Shown here: positions 23,768 through 31,691 of the stretch, one piece after another
Position numbering within the stretch: position 1 is the first letter of the stretch
How the letters are laid out: each line of letters starts with the position of its first letter
From: CBDBCU01 sp965243185
GTDB lineage: Bacteria > Chloroflexota > Dehalococcoidia > Lucifugimonadales > UBA3495
NCBI GenBank assembly: GCA_965243185.1
Contig: OZ251531.1
Location: 1,054,001 to 1,118,000 of the forward strand
DNA: 64,000 nucleotides
Direction: 5' to 3'
Made by a program: the position numbers and the translations under genes
The notes under the pieces: model-generated
What the model was told of the DNA's origin: nothing
Databases searched by the model: none
Seen by the model: only the letters and a program-made list of their open reading frames with translations

Positions 23768-24598
23768 CTATTCCACCGCCCCATAGCGGGCCGGCTGTTC
23801 CCTTACCCGCCCTTCCTCTTGCAACTTTGCCAAGTGCGTACTGACATTGCGGGCCGCCGCCGGGCGCAGGTTTTTCCGCAAATTGCGGGGATAGACCGCC
23901 GCCACCGTTTCCTCAACAGTAGCCGCCCCGTTGTTCAAGGCCGCCAGGATTTGCGCCTCCCTTTCCTGCCGGTGTTGCAGATACCACCGGATCCGGGCCG
24001 CCCCGTCATAAACCGTCGGGCCGTGTCCCGGGCAGATAATCGCCGGTTTCTGCCGCGCCATCAGTTCCAGCGACGCCATATACTGTTTCAGGTTGCGGAC
24101 GCTGGACGAGGAACGCCCCAGAATGTTATCGCCGCTGAACAGCGCCCCATCAGCCTTCAGATGGTAGCAGATATGATCCTCCTCATGCCCCGGCGTAAAA
24201 AGAGCGCGCAGAGTTGCGCCGCCGCCCGCCGGGATGATTTCCCGGGAGCGCAGCGGCGCTACCCACTCCGGCCCCAGCCGTTCCGCCAAAGCCGGCGCCA
24301 ATTTGGGATGGCAGCGCACCGGGCAGTCGAACTCCGCTTGCAGCCGATCCAGGCCGCCGATATGATCACCGTGACCGTGGGTAATCAGAATGGCCGCCAT
24401 CCGCGGCTGCCCCAGTTCCCGGTGATAATCCAGTATCTGCCGCGTCCAGGAGCGATAAGGTTCCCCGGTGTCGATCAGAACCATCCCCTCCGCCGGCTCG
24501 CCGACGAAGTAAATCTGCGTGCCGCCGGGGTGCATCGCCCCGAAAGTTCCGGGATTTTCCGCAATGTGCGTACTGAAAACATAGCGGGTAATCTGCAT
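23768..24598 (-). CDS. MBL-fold metallo-hydrolase with C-terminal helical domain (LACTB2-like)
   Basis: A 276-residue metallo-beta-lactamase-fold hydrolase. The metal-binding motif THGHGDHIGG is at about residues 73-82, GHEEDH supplies the third His, LFSGDNILG the bridging Asp, and CPGHGP the last His. The C-terminal 70 residues (RQEREAQILAAL to RVREQP) resemble the winged-helix-like end of LACTB2-type proteins. ATG 24598 follows GGGAGG by 11 nt. It probably hydrolyses a thioester, phosphodiester or RNA-like substrate; the substrate cannot be assigned. Confidence 0.8.
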   Translation of the reverse strand: MQITRYVFSTHIAENPGTFGAMHPGGTQIYFVGEPAEGMVLIDTGEPYRSWTRQILDYHRELGQPRMAAILITHGHGDHIGGLDRLQAEFDCPVRCHPKLAPALAERLGPEWVAPLRSREIIPAGGGATLRALFTPGHEEDHICYHLKADGALFSGDNILGRSSSSVRNLKQYMASLELMARQKPAIICPGHGPTVYDGAARIRWYLQHRQEREAQILAALNNGAATVEETVAAVYPRNLRKNLRPAAARNVSTHLAKLQEEGRVREQPARYGAVE

Positions 24599-24656
24599 CA
24601 GGTATAAACCTCCCGGCGCAGTGTTTCCAAGCATTATACAACCGGCGGCGGTCTTG

Positions 24657-26621
24657 TTATTCCATTATCAAAATAGTTTCCCAAGTGGAGCCGGCCTTGG
24701 TGAACTGACCGGTTTTCAGTTCGGCTATAGGGTAATCCGGCAAGGGGACAGTCGCCATACATTTGCCGTCAAAGGCCGCGCCATTGCCCCCAAAGTTAAA
24801 GTCCCGGTTGTCAAAACCAACCGTCTGCCCGCCGGCCGGCAAGTCCGCCCGGTCTTTGGGGCTAATGTGCAGCCAGAACCGGGCCGCCGTATCCCCAACG
24901 CCGCACCGTTCCCTGACATAGTGCAGTTTATCCTCCTGTAAATACAGGTCAAAGTAAGCCCGGCTGGCCGGTTGACCGGCAGTAACGGCCGCATACCGCC
25001 GCCGGTAATCCGCCCGGGCTTGAGCCACCCGCGCCACTAGCGGATTGTCCCCGGTCGTCAAATAAAGCCCCCAACAGGCATCCCCGGCGTAGCGTTCCAT
25101 CCGCCCCTGCTCCTGCCAGCCGGTCAAATGCCCGACCAGCGGTTTTCCGCAGCTGCCCAGAAACACCAACCAAATACGGTCGGTGTCAGCGGGATGGATT
25201 AAAGCAGTATCCACAATGTCCTGGAGCCGCTGACTAGCGGTAAGGTTGGCATCCGGATGCCCGTAGTAGTAGTTAGCCGGCTTTTCCGGCCGGTAAAACT
25301 TGACCGACGGTATCGCCCCCTCGGAAATATACACGAAATCATCAGCCTGAACTTGGGCGTCCAAAGTGTCGAAAAGGACGCGGATGTGAGTTCGCACCCC
25401 CAAGCTGCCATCCTTATCCTGCCAAGGATTTGCCGCGACCAGAGCGGCAAAGCCGGCCGCCGCCGTCAAGACCGCCATGGCAGTCAGCAATGCCGGTTGC
25501 AGCCACGCCCGCCGGAACTGCGCCGCCAACTCCCCAATACCCCAATGCAAGGCAAAGCCGGCGGTAATAAAGAGAATTGGCGTCAGGTAAGATGCCCGGA
25601 TTGTTGCCCCAAAAGGATAAAGACGCAGCACAGCGGCGACCATGGCGATAAGCAGGGCGCCCAGCAACAGTGCCGGCAAGGGATGAAATTGACCCCGGCG
25701 GAAAGCCAGGGCGGTATGCCCTAGCAGCGCCGCCCCGGCCAACAGTGCCACCCCATCCGGCAGCGGCCACCGCAAAAAATCCCCGGTGCGGGTTATCACA
25801 AATTGCAGCAAGGCCGCCGGTTCGTAAAGCTCCCCTCCATAGTAAAAGGGCTGCAAATAGGAAATGACCCGCCCTTGCTCCTCCAGATGAAAGCGCAAGG
25901 TCAGCCAGTAAGTAGCCAGGCCGCCGACCAGAAAGGATATAACCGGCCAGAGCAAAGCCCGCTGCCGCTGCCAATAGCGGCGAAATCGACACCGCAAATC
26001 CGGCGGCTCATTCCCCTCCCGGTCAACCTTTTCAGCATTGCCGGCCGCCGCCCGCCCGGTCAAAGCGGCCGCCAGTACCGCCGCGCCGAAAAGAACCAGG
26101 GCATAGTGGGTTAAGGGCGACAGCAACAGCCCAATGCTCAGCAGGACTATTTTGCCGGTTTGCCGATACTGAAACCAGCCGGCAATCAGCAGCGCCGCCA
26201 GCAAAGCGTCGAGGGAATAAAGCCGGGCATTCTGCGCTTCCCCGATGGCGGCGGGAAACAGCGCGGCCAACAGGGCCGCCAGCAAAGCCGCCCCCCGGGG
26301 CAGTCCCCAGCGCGGCAGCAAAAACAGCATTACCCCAATGGTCAGTACGCTTGCCAAGACCGAAGGCAGCCGCACCGCCAGCGGGGAAAGCTCGATGCGC
26401 TGTACGCCGTTCAGCAGCAAGGGATTCAGGATGGGGTGGACATCGCCGTGCCGAATGGCATTGACCATTTCCCCCGGCGTGCCGCCGGCCATATACACAA
26501 TGTTGGCTTCGTCGAACCAAAGGGTATTTTCTGGCAGGTTGTAGCAGCGCAGGGCGGCCGCCACGATAAGCAGCCCGACCGCCGCCCCGTAATACCAGCG
26601 GCAACTCCGGATGCGGCGCAT
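24657..26621 (-). CDS. GT39/ArnT-like membrane glycosyltransferase with C-terminal shared domain
   Basis: A 654-residue protein. A first membrane helix is followed by ENTLWFDEAN, with the acidic residues typical of dolichyl- or polyprenyl-phosphate-sugar-dependent GT-C transferases, and by GEAQNARLYSLDALLAA in the region usual for the family. Ten or more hydrophobic helices extend to about residue 420. The C-terminal extracytoplasmic part ends in a roughly 100-residue domain with Cys, RFWLHISP, DLP, GFDNRDFNF, KC and PLPDYPIAELKTGQ, also present twice in 6314-8149. It likely transfers sugars to surface lipids or proteins. The start is uncertain between ATG 26621 and TTG 26642. Confidence 0.75.
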   Translation of the reverse strand: MRRIRSCRWYYGAAVGLLIVAAALRCYNLPENTLWFDEANIVYMAGGTPGEMVNAIRHGDVHPILNPLLLNGVQRIELSPLAVRLPSVLASVLTIGVMLFLLPRWGLPRGAALLAALLAALFPAAIGEAQNARLYSLDALLAALLIAGWFQYRQTGKIVLLSIGLLLSPLTHYALVLFGAAVLAAALTGRAAAGNAEKVDREGNEPPDLRCRFRRYWQRQRALLWPVISFLVGGLATYWLTLRFHLEEQGRVISYLQPFYYGGELYEPAALLQFVITRTGDFLRWPLPDGVALLAGAALLGHTALAFRRGQFHPLPALLLGALLIAMVAAVLRLYPFGATIRASYLTPILFITAGFALHWGIGELAAQFRRAWLQPALLTAMAVLTAAAGFAALVAANPWQDKDGSLGVRTHIRVLFDTLDAQVQADDFVYISEGAIPSVKFYRPEKPANYYYGHPDANLTASQRLQDIVDTALIHPADTDRIWLVFLGSCGKPLVGHLTGWQEQGRMERYAGDACWGLYLTTGDNPLVARVAQARADYRRRYAAVTAGQPASRAYFDLYLQEDKLHYVRERCGVGDTAARFWLHISPKDRADLPAGGQTVGFDNRDFNFGGNGAAFDGKCMATVPLPDYPIAELKTGQFTKAGSTWETILIME

Positions 26622-26677
26622 AAGGCGCAATTCCGTACCCAACTGCGTAACTGCTTAACCCTGGCTGGAGCCGCCGC

Positions 26678-27943
26678 CTAGAAAAAGCGGCCCCGGATGC
26701 GGCCCCGGCGATAGGCAAAGCGGGTCAGCAATGCAACGCCGCCCGCCAGCGCCGCGGCCGCCGCCAGGATTCCTGCCAGCAGCCAGGGCTGGAAGTTAAA
26801 GGCGGCGTCCACATAGGAAACGACAATGCGGGCATCCGGCCGCCGGGCTTGGGGCGCGTCCGACTGGTTAATGGCTTCCCGCAGTTCCCGGTAGGTCAGC
26901 CGGCCCTGGTCGGTAACGAAAGCCGTAGTGCGGTCAAAGTCTTGGGCATAGACCCGAAAATTTACCTCCGCCCGCTCCCCCCGTTCCGAAGTAGATAGAT
27001 AAACCTCGTCGATTTCCCCTTCCAGCCCGGCGACAAAGGTTTTCAGTTGGGCTACCCGGTCGGCTACATTGGAAACGCCCAGAGTAAAGTTGGCAATGGG
27101 CGGATTAGTTGGCAGGGAGCCGGGCGGCAGCAGGGTCAAGTGAATCGATGCCAAATCCACCTGCCGCTCCAGGAAGTTCAACTGCCCCTGCAACCGCTCC
27201 ACTTCGGCACGCACCCGGGCCAACTCCCGCTCCACCGACAAAATCTCCGCTACACTGCTGCTTCGCCCCAACAAGTTCAGCAGGCTCTGCTCCTCCCGCT
27301 CCGCGCTTTTTAAGCGGGCAGACAAGTCAATGTAACGCTCGGTAACATCCTCCCGTCCCAAGGTTCGGGACTGAACTTCGCCCAGGGCTTCAATACGCTC
27401 CAACGCCGGGAAAAACTGCGGCTGCGGAACGCGGATGGTCAAGTCAGCCCGGGGTGATTGGGCGCCGCCGGAACTGGACAACTGCGCCACGAACCCGCCC
27501 AGGTTTTCCGCAATGCCCCGGGCCAAAGCTGTCGCCCGCTCCACCGAATCGGCTTCGACGGTCAAGGTTGCCGTGGCGATGATTTTGCGGTCAATGGCTT
27601 GGCTGGTTTCCCGGCTGCTGCCTTGACTGCCGCCATCGCCGCCATCCGCCGCCATCGTTTCGACCATCGCGGCGGCCGGCATCGGCGCCGGCGTCGCCAT
27701 CGTAGCAGTATCGGCGTCAAAGAAATCACTGCCCCCGGCATCATCCCGTGCCATAGCCGCTTGCGGCATCGTGGCCGCACCGGCGGCCGCGCCAAACTCC
27801 TGTCCGATAATTTCCCTTTCCGCCGCGGCGTTAAACCCCCGTTCCGGGCCGCTCCTTTCCTCAGCCGCGCCGCAGGCCGCCGCCAGCAATAGGCTTATGA
27901 CTAAAGCCGCCGCCAGGAAAGCCGAAAGTTTTTGCATTGCCAT
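26678..27943 (-). CDS. DUF4349 lipoprotein
   Basis: A 421-residue lipoprotein. The signal peptide ends in the lipobox LLAAAC at about residues 19-24, followed by a low-complexity Ala/Met linker to about 110. The DUF4349 domain (about 115-350) includes IDRKIIATATLTVEADSV, an LGEVQSRTLGREDVTERYIDL segment and a coiled coil (SVERELARVRAEVERLQGQL). A C-terminal membrane helix with Arg-rich cytoplasmic end closes the protein. Family function is not established; anchoring on both sides suggests an envelope role. Confidence 0.85.
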   Translation of the reverse strand: MAMQKLSAFLAAALVISLLLAAACGAAEERSGPERGFNAAAEREIIGQEFGAAAGAATMPQAAMARDDAGGSDFFDADTATMATPAPMPAAAMVETMAADGGDGGSQGSSRETSQAIDRKIIATATLTVEADSVERATALARGIAENLGGFVAQLSSSGGAQSPRADLTIRVPQPQFFPALERIEALGEVQSRTLGREDVTERYIDLSARLKSAEREEQSLLNLLGRSSSVAEILSVERELARVRAEVERLQGQLNFLERQVDLASIHLTLLPPGSLPTNPPIANFTLGVSNVADRVAQLKTFVAGLEGEIDEVYLSTSERGERAEVNFRVYAQDFDRTTAFVTDQGRLTYRELREAINQSDAPQARRPDARIVVSYVDAAFNFQPWLLAGILAAAAALAGGVALLTRFAYRRGRIRGRFF

Positions 27944-28196
27944 CGACTTGCTATCCGTCTTAAAGGGGATGAAAAATTGCCGTCCCCAATTTTAGCAGGA
28001 TTTTACTACAAAGGGAGATGGCGGCGGTATTAAAAAAGTTCCCCGTATGGCGGGAAATTACGGCCGCGTCAACCGCTTTTCCGGAGACGCCCGGGCTATC
28101 GCCTACCGCAACCGCCATTCTCACTTTTGCGGGAAGGACGGGGGAGGGTAGGAATGGCGATTTCTAAGGCGATACCCCGGTCTGGGCGGCGCCGGC
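27944..28196. other. Intergenic stretch
   Basis: Between divergent genes. It contains a degenerate palindromic-repeat remnant near 28111-28165 and, at its right end, the promoter of the coiled-coil gene. No coding frame of quality was seen. Confidence 0.5.
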
Positions 28197-28225
28197 TTAA
28201 CTAATCCGGCGGTTTCGGTTATAAT
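28197..28225 (+). promoter_or_regulatory. Promoter of coiled-coil paralogue C
   Basis: TTAACT (28197-28202), 17-bp spacer, TATAAT (28220-28225). Confidence 0.55.
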
Positions 28226-28268
28226 GGTTAGCCACAGGGTCGAAACTACGGGAGGGGAATAACTGCTG

Positions 28269-29060
28269 ATGACCCAGCCGACGGTCATTAACGACATTAC
28301 GGACCTGTACCACATCCTGGAGCAGCAACCACATTGGCGGGAGGCCCTGCGGAATCAGCTGCTGAGCGCTGAGCTGCTGGCGATGCCGGAACAGCTGGCG
28401 CAGCTGACGGTCAAAGTTGACCAACTGATCGAGACCGTCGCGGAGAATTCCCGGCAGATTGCGGAGAACTCCCGGCAAATCGCCGAGCTGCGCCGCTTGG
28501 CCGCCGATAACTCCCGGCAAATCGAGGAGAACTCTCGCTTGATTGCCGAGAATTCCCGGCATATCGAGCGGAACTCCCACCTAATCGAGGAGAATTCCCA
28601 GGAAATTACGGAGCTGCGCCGCGTCACGGAAAACCAGACCTACCGGATGAACCGGATGGAGTCGGACAGTGGAGAACTGAAGGGTATGTTTGCGGAAGCG
28701 CGCCCGGAGAGAGCCGCCCGGGAAATCGCCGACCTGCTGGAGCTGACCGAGGTTTCAATAACGGACCAGGAAGCGCTTTACCAGTTCGCCGGACAACTGG
28801 GTCTCCCCTACAACATTCGCCGCAGTTTCACTCGGGCGGACCTGGTGTTTCAAGCCAAGGATTCCAGCGGCAGCATCAACTGGTATGCGGTGGAAATTTC
28901 CTGGACTACCGCGCCCCGGGACTTGGAGCGGGCCCGCCGCAATGCCGGACTGCTCCAGGAGGCTACGGGGATGCCGGCGTATGCTGTGGTGTGCGGGCAT
29001 CGCTACGAGGAGGGGATGGACTGGAATGGCGTTCATTGGCTTGACCTGAGCGACGACTGA
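28269..29060 (+). CDS. Coiled-coil protein with PD-(D/E)XK-like C-domain (paralogue C)
   Basis: A 263-residue relative of 1062-1880 and 12937-13881. The head DLYHILEQQPHWREALRNQL and LLAMPEQLAQL closely match paralogue A (DLLRLLEARPDLAAELRQ, LLGMPEQMAIL). The rod is built of 7-residue EENSRLI or AENSRQI units (about residues 55-120). The C-domain has FTRADLVFQA, then WYAVEISWT and LERARRNAGLLQEATG. The D...E-x-S pattern is again seen. GGAGGGG lies upstream of the ATG. Function is unknown; see findings. Confidence 0.7.
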   Translation: MTQPTVINDITDLYHILEQQPHWREALRNQLLSAELLAMPEQLAQLTVKVDQLIETVAENSRQIAENSRQIAELRRLAADNSRQIEENSRLIAENSRHIERNSHLIEENSQEITELRRVTENQTYRMNRMESDSGELKGMFAEARPERAAREIADLLELTEVSITDQEALYQFAGQLGLPYNIRRSFTRADLVFQAKDSSGSINWYAVEISWTTAPRDLERARRNAGLLQEATGMPAYAVVCGHRYEEGMDWNGVHWLDLSDD

Positions 29061-29086
29061 ACGTATTGGTGGGCCGTCGGCCAAGG

Positions 29087-29115
29087 TTGCCCTTTCCACA
29101 ACCCGCCGTTACAAT
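29087..29115 (+). promoter_or_regulatory. Promoter of brnT, predicted leaderless
   Basis: TTGCCC (29087-29092), 17-bp spacer, TACAAT (29110-29115). The ATG is at 29122, the position expected for transcription start. Confidence 0.6.
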
Positions 29116-29121
29116 GGGGGT

Positions 29122-29409
29122 ATGCAGTTCAATCGGGATGACTACGAATGGGATGATGCCAAGGAGTCGGCTAACCTGATTAAACATCAGACTGACTTCA
29201 CGCCCATCTGGACTTTCGATTGGCATACCGCCGTTGTTGAGGAAACCCCGCGCTATGGCGAGCTGCGCTTTCGCGCCTATGGCTATACCGGCGGCCGCCT
29301 GCATACGGTCATTTTCACGCTGAGAAACGGCAAGTGCCGGGTCATCAGCCTGCGTAAAGCCAACCCCCGCGAGGAGAGACATTATGCTCAGTCCCGAGCT
29401 CAAGCCTGA
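29122..29409 (+). CDS. brnT: BrnT-family toxin
   Basis: A 95-residue RelE-like ribonuclease toxin. YEWDDAKESANLIKHQTDF near the N-terminus is the BrnT signature (WD-x-K-x2-N-x3-H), followed by RYGELRFRAYGYTGGRLHTVIFT and the C-terminal RVISLRKANPREERHY, which carries the conserved Arg residues. It inhibits translation by mRNA cleavage in characterised systems. The antitoxin frame starts 26 bp before this stop codon and is fused to an enzyme. Confidence 0.9.
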   Translation: MQFNRDDYEWDDAKESANLIKHQTDFTPIWTFDWHTAVVEETPRYGELRFRAYGYTGGRLHTVIFTLRNGKCRVISLRKANPREERHYAQSRAQA

Positions 29410-30397
29410 CTGCATTTCCCCGGAGGAGTGGGATAAGCTGGTGGCCAGCGATTTGTCCTTTGACGAAATTGCGGCGATGCACGGCGAGGAGGTCGCCATT
29501 AACGCCGGGATTGCCCGGGATCCGGACGCCGAGGAGATGGGGGAGGATTTCTTTGCCAATGCCCGGCCGGCCATCGAGGTTATTCCGGAGTGGGTTGAGT
29601 ATTGCACCCGGATGCAGGCGGAAGGCAAGGGGATTCCTACTCCGGATGATTACCGGGTTGACCAGCGCGTTGGCCTTATTGTCCCCTCGACTAACACGGT
29701 TATGGAGCCGGATTTGTACCGCAATCTGCCGCGCCGGTACACCACGCTCCATACTTCCCGAATGCTACTCGAGGGCAGTGTTACCATTGCGGCCGAGGAG
29801 CTGATGCTGGACAAGTATCTGCCGCAGTGCGCCCGGCAGATAGCTACTTTGCGCCCGGATGTGGTGGTTTTTGGCTGCACTTCGGCGGGGGCTTTGCGCG
29901 GGCCGGCTTATGAGCAGCAATTGGCCGCCGAGCTGACTGAAACTACCGGGGCCGTTACGGTTACGATTATGGGCGCGGTGGTCAAGGAACTGCGCCGCAT
30001 CAGGCCGGAAAGGGTGGCGGTGCTTACGCCCTATTCCCAGGAAATCAATGACACGATTAAGGACTCGCTGGAAACTTCCGGGTTTCGGGTTACGCATTTG
30101 GCGGGAATGGACATTAAAGGGGCGTTCAATATCGCCGCCGTTACTCCGCAGGAGCTGCTGGAGTATGTGCGGGACCAGATGGCTGGGGTGGACGCCGAGT
30201 GTCTCTTTGTTTCCTGCGCCAATCTGCGGGCGGTGGAGATTCTGGATGACCTGCGGAAAGCGATCCGGCGGCCGGTGGTGACCAGCAATCAGGCGGTCTT
30301 GGCAAGTGTCCGCCAAGCCTTGAGCCATACCGCGTCCTGGTCGCCTACTTTGCTGCGGGAGCCGGTGCCTTATAACGCCGCCGCCTACGCCCGGTAG
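29384..30397 (+). CDS. BrnA-like antitoxin N-region fused to an Asp/Glu racemase-superfamily enzyme
   Basis: A 337-residue fusion. Residues 1-75 match BrnA: SPEEWDKLVASDLSFDEIAA, then ARDPDAEEMGEDFFANARPA and IEVIPEWVE (about 44-72). The usual ribbon-helix-helix C-terminus of BrnA is missing. From about residue 93 an Asp/Glu racemase-superfamily enzyme follows (maleate isomerase or arylmalonate decarboxylase-like): VGLIVPSTNTVMEPDLY, VVFGCTSAG and LFVSCANLRAVE, with two candidate catalytic Cys. The start overlaps brnT. An internal ATG at 29611 could give the enzyme alone but has a poor ribosome binding site. No stop or frameshift separates the halves. Confidence 0.8.
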   Translation: MLSPELKPDCISPEEWDKLVASDLSFDEIAAMHGEEVAINAGIARDPDAEEMGEDFFANARPAIEVIPEWVEYCTRMQAEGKGIPTPDDYRVDQRVGLIVPSTNTVMEPDLYRNLPRRYTTLHTSRMLLEGSVTIAAEELMLDKYLPQCARQIATLRPDVVVFGCTSAGALRGPAYEQQLAAELTETTGAVTVTIMGAVVKELRRIRPERVAVLTPYSQEINDTIKDSLETSGFRVTHLAGMDIKGAFNIAAVTPQELLEYVRDQMAGVDAECLFVSCANLRAVEILDDLRKAIRRPVVTSNQAVLASVRQALSHTASWSPTLLREPVPYNAAAYAR

Positions 30398-30465
30398 GCA
30401 TAATCGTCCTTGCCAAGGACAAAATCCCGAGGAACCAGACTAGATAGAGAGGAAACCCGGCAGCT

Positions 30466-30762
30466 ATGGTCAAGATTGGACAACGCTATGTCAGTCCCGG
30501 CGGGGCCGAACTGGTGGTTACTAAGGGCGGCGATGGGGACTTTACCGATGGGGATACGCCGCTGCAACTGAAGGGGAGCGAGGCGGCCTTTGCCGGCGTC
30601 GCGGCGGCGCCCGCGGCGGTGGATCTGGCGTTGGGCAAACGCTACAGTTCGCCGGATGGCACGGTGTCGGCGCTGGTGACGAAGGCGGGGCGCTGCGATT
30701 TGCGCTATAACGGGGAGTTGATGGAGTTGCAGCAGCCTAAGGAGCTGCCGTCGTCGGATTAG
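30466..30762 (+). CDS. Small protein with two desulforedoxin-like repeats lacking metal cysteines
   Basis: A 98-residue protein with two similar halves: GQRYVSPGGAELVVTKGGDGDF...LQLK and GKRYSSPDGTVSALVTKAGRCDL...MELQ. The spacing and the G-x-RY, VTK-G and final L-x-L features resemble desulforedoxin/desulfoferrodoxin N-domains (GKRY-C-x2-C ... VTK-G ... CC), but the four Cys positions are replaced by Ser, Gly or Asp and only one Cys remains. The fold assignment is inference. It lies between the BrnT/racemase pair and HigBA, with a weak ribosome binding site (AGAGG, 13 nt). Confidence 0.55.
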   Translation: MVKIGQRYVSPGGAELVVTKGGDGDFTDGDTPLQLKGSEAAFAGVAAAPAAVDLALGKRYSSPDGTVSALVTKAGRCDLRYNGELMELQQPKELPSSD

Positions 30763-30807
30763 GGGGGCAGCCCGCCCCCAGGGAAACACGCACCGCAGGG
30801 AGGTGCA

Positions 30808-31143
30808 GTGGAAATCACTTTCAGGACGCGGCGACTGGCAAGAACCTTCACTTCCGGCCGGGAACTACGTCGGGCGTACGGTACGACTATGGCGGAAACT
30901 ATTGCGCTCCGCATAGCAGTACTACAGGGGGTGCCGGTGCTGGCGGAAGTGGCAAGTGCGCCCCCGGAACGCCGGCACGCCTTGAGCGGGCGTAGAAACG
31001 GCCAATATGCTATTGATTTGGTTCATCCGTACCGGTTGATATTTGAGCCAAATCACGACCCGGTTCCCCGACGCGCTGACGGCGGCATCGACACTGGCCA
31101 GGTGACTGCCATTGTCATCATCGAGGTAGTTGATTACCACTAG
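30808..31143 (+). CDS. higB: HigB-type toxin (plasmid killer family)
   Basis: A 111-residue RelE-superfamily toxin. EITFRTRRLARTFTS at the N-terminus, RRHALSGRRNGQYAIDLVHPYRLIFEP and the C-terminal VTAIVIIEVVDYH match the HigB killer-protein family. The GTG start is 4 nt after GGGAGGT. Toxin-first order with the HTH antitoxin 14 bp downstream is typical of higBA. It cleaves ribosome-bound mRNA in characterised members. Confidence 0.85.
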   Translation: MEITFRTRRLARTFTSGRELRRAYGTTMAETIALRIAVLQGVPVLAEVASAPPERRHALSGRRNGQYAIDLVHPYRLIFEPNHDPVPRRADGGIDTGQVTAIVIIEVVDYH

Positions 31144-31157
31144 CTGAGGGTAAATGT

Positions 31158-31463
31158 ATGCCTGAACCCCCTTTCTCTTTCCAACCCGACTATGCGGCCG
31201 CGCCGGGTGCTGTTCTGGCGGAACGACTGATTGTCTGGGGCATTTCCCAAGCCGAGTTTGCGCGGCGTTGCGGCCGCTCGCCGGCTCTGGTCAGTCGGAT
31301 AATCGCCGGCATTGCTCCCGTTACCCCGGACACGGCCCGAAAATTCGCCGCGGCCTCGGACTTGAAAGCCGGCGTCTGGCTGAACATTGAGCGAGAATAC
31401 CGGGACCATCTAGCCCGCCAGCAGGAAAAACCTAAAACCGGACGCCACTTGGCGGCCGACTAA
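31158..31463 (+). CDS. higA: HigA-type HTH antitoxin
   Basis: A 101-residue XRE-family protein. The helix-turn-helix is GISQAEFARRCGRSPALVSRIIAG (about residues 31-54), with the family-typical TPDTARKFAAASDL after it and a basic C-terminal tail. It neutralises HigB and represses the operon in known systems. The palindrome at 31571-31593 downstream is a possible but untested target. Confidence 0.85.
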   Translation: MPEPPFSFQPDYAAAPGAVLAERLIVWGISQAEFARRCGRSPALVSRIIAGIAPVTPDTARKFAAASDLKAGVWLNIEREYRDHLARQQEKPKTGRHLAAD

Positions 31464-31548
31464 TCGGCCGCCCCCGGTCGGGCTTTCCCCCATCTCCAGC
31501 AAGGGGCGGGATTTTGCTGTTGGGGGACGAATCCGAATGGACAAACCC

Positions 31549-31577
31549 TTGACTTGAGGACTTGGCTATGTTATCCT
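31549..31577 (+). promoter_or_regulatory. Promoter of the small-peptide unit
   Basis: TTGACT (31549-31554), 17-bp spacer, TATCCT (31572-31577), with TGT directly before the -10 (extended -10). Confidence 0.65.
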
Positions 31578-31593
31578 GAATCGGTCAGGATAA
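31571..31593 (+). promoter_or_regulatory. Palindromic operator over the -10 box
   Basis: TTATCCTGA (31571-31579) and TCAGGATAA (31585-31593) are perfect 9-bp inverted repeats with a 5-bp centre. They cover the -10 box and the expected transcription start, the classical position for a repressor. The regulator is unknown. Confidence 0.65.
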
Positions 31594-31594
31594 C

Positions 31595-31691
31595 AGGACT
31601 CCGGCCAACCTGATGAAGGTTAATGACCTTTTTGACTGCGCTCAGCGGTCGACCGGCAGTCCTCCTGAACTCTATGATAGGAGGTACCGTT
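31595..31691 (+). promoter_or_regulatory. Switch-like structured leader of the 31-residue peptide
   Basis: A closing stem forms between AGGACTCCGG (31595-31604) and CCGG-C-AGTCCT (31653-31663), enclosing two hairpins: AACCT/AGGTT (31607-31621) and GACTGC/GCGGTC (31634-31650). The 3' strand overlaps an anti-Shine-Dalgarno, CCTCCT (31661-31666), which is complementary to the ribosome binding site AGGAGG (31679-31684). The closing stem and the SD-blocking hairpin exclude each other, an architecture seen in translational riboswitches. No known class was recognised. Confidence 0.55.

Noticed and set aside
31610..31616. CTGATGA in the small-peptide leader, the hammerhead ribozyme core motif, followed by a short AGGT/ACCT hairpin
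   Set aside because: The required GAAA after stem II and a matching cleavage site before stem I are absent, so it is probably coincidental.
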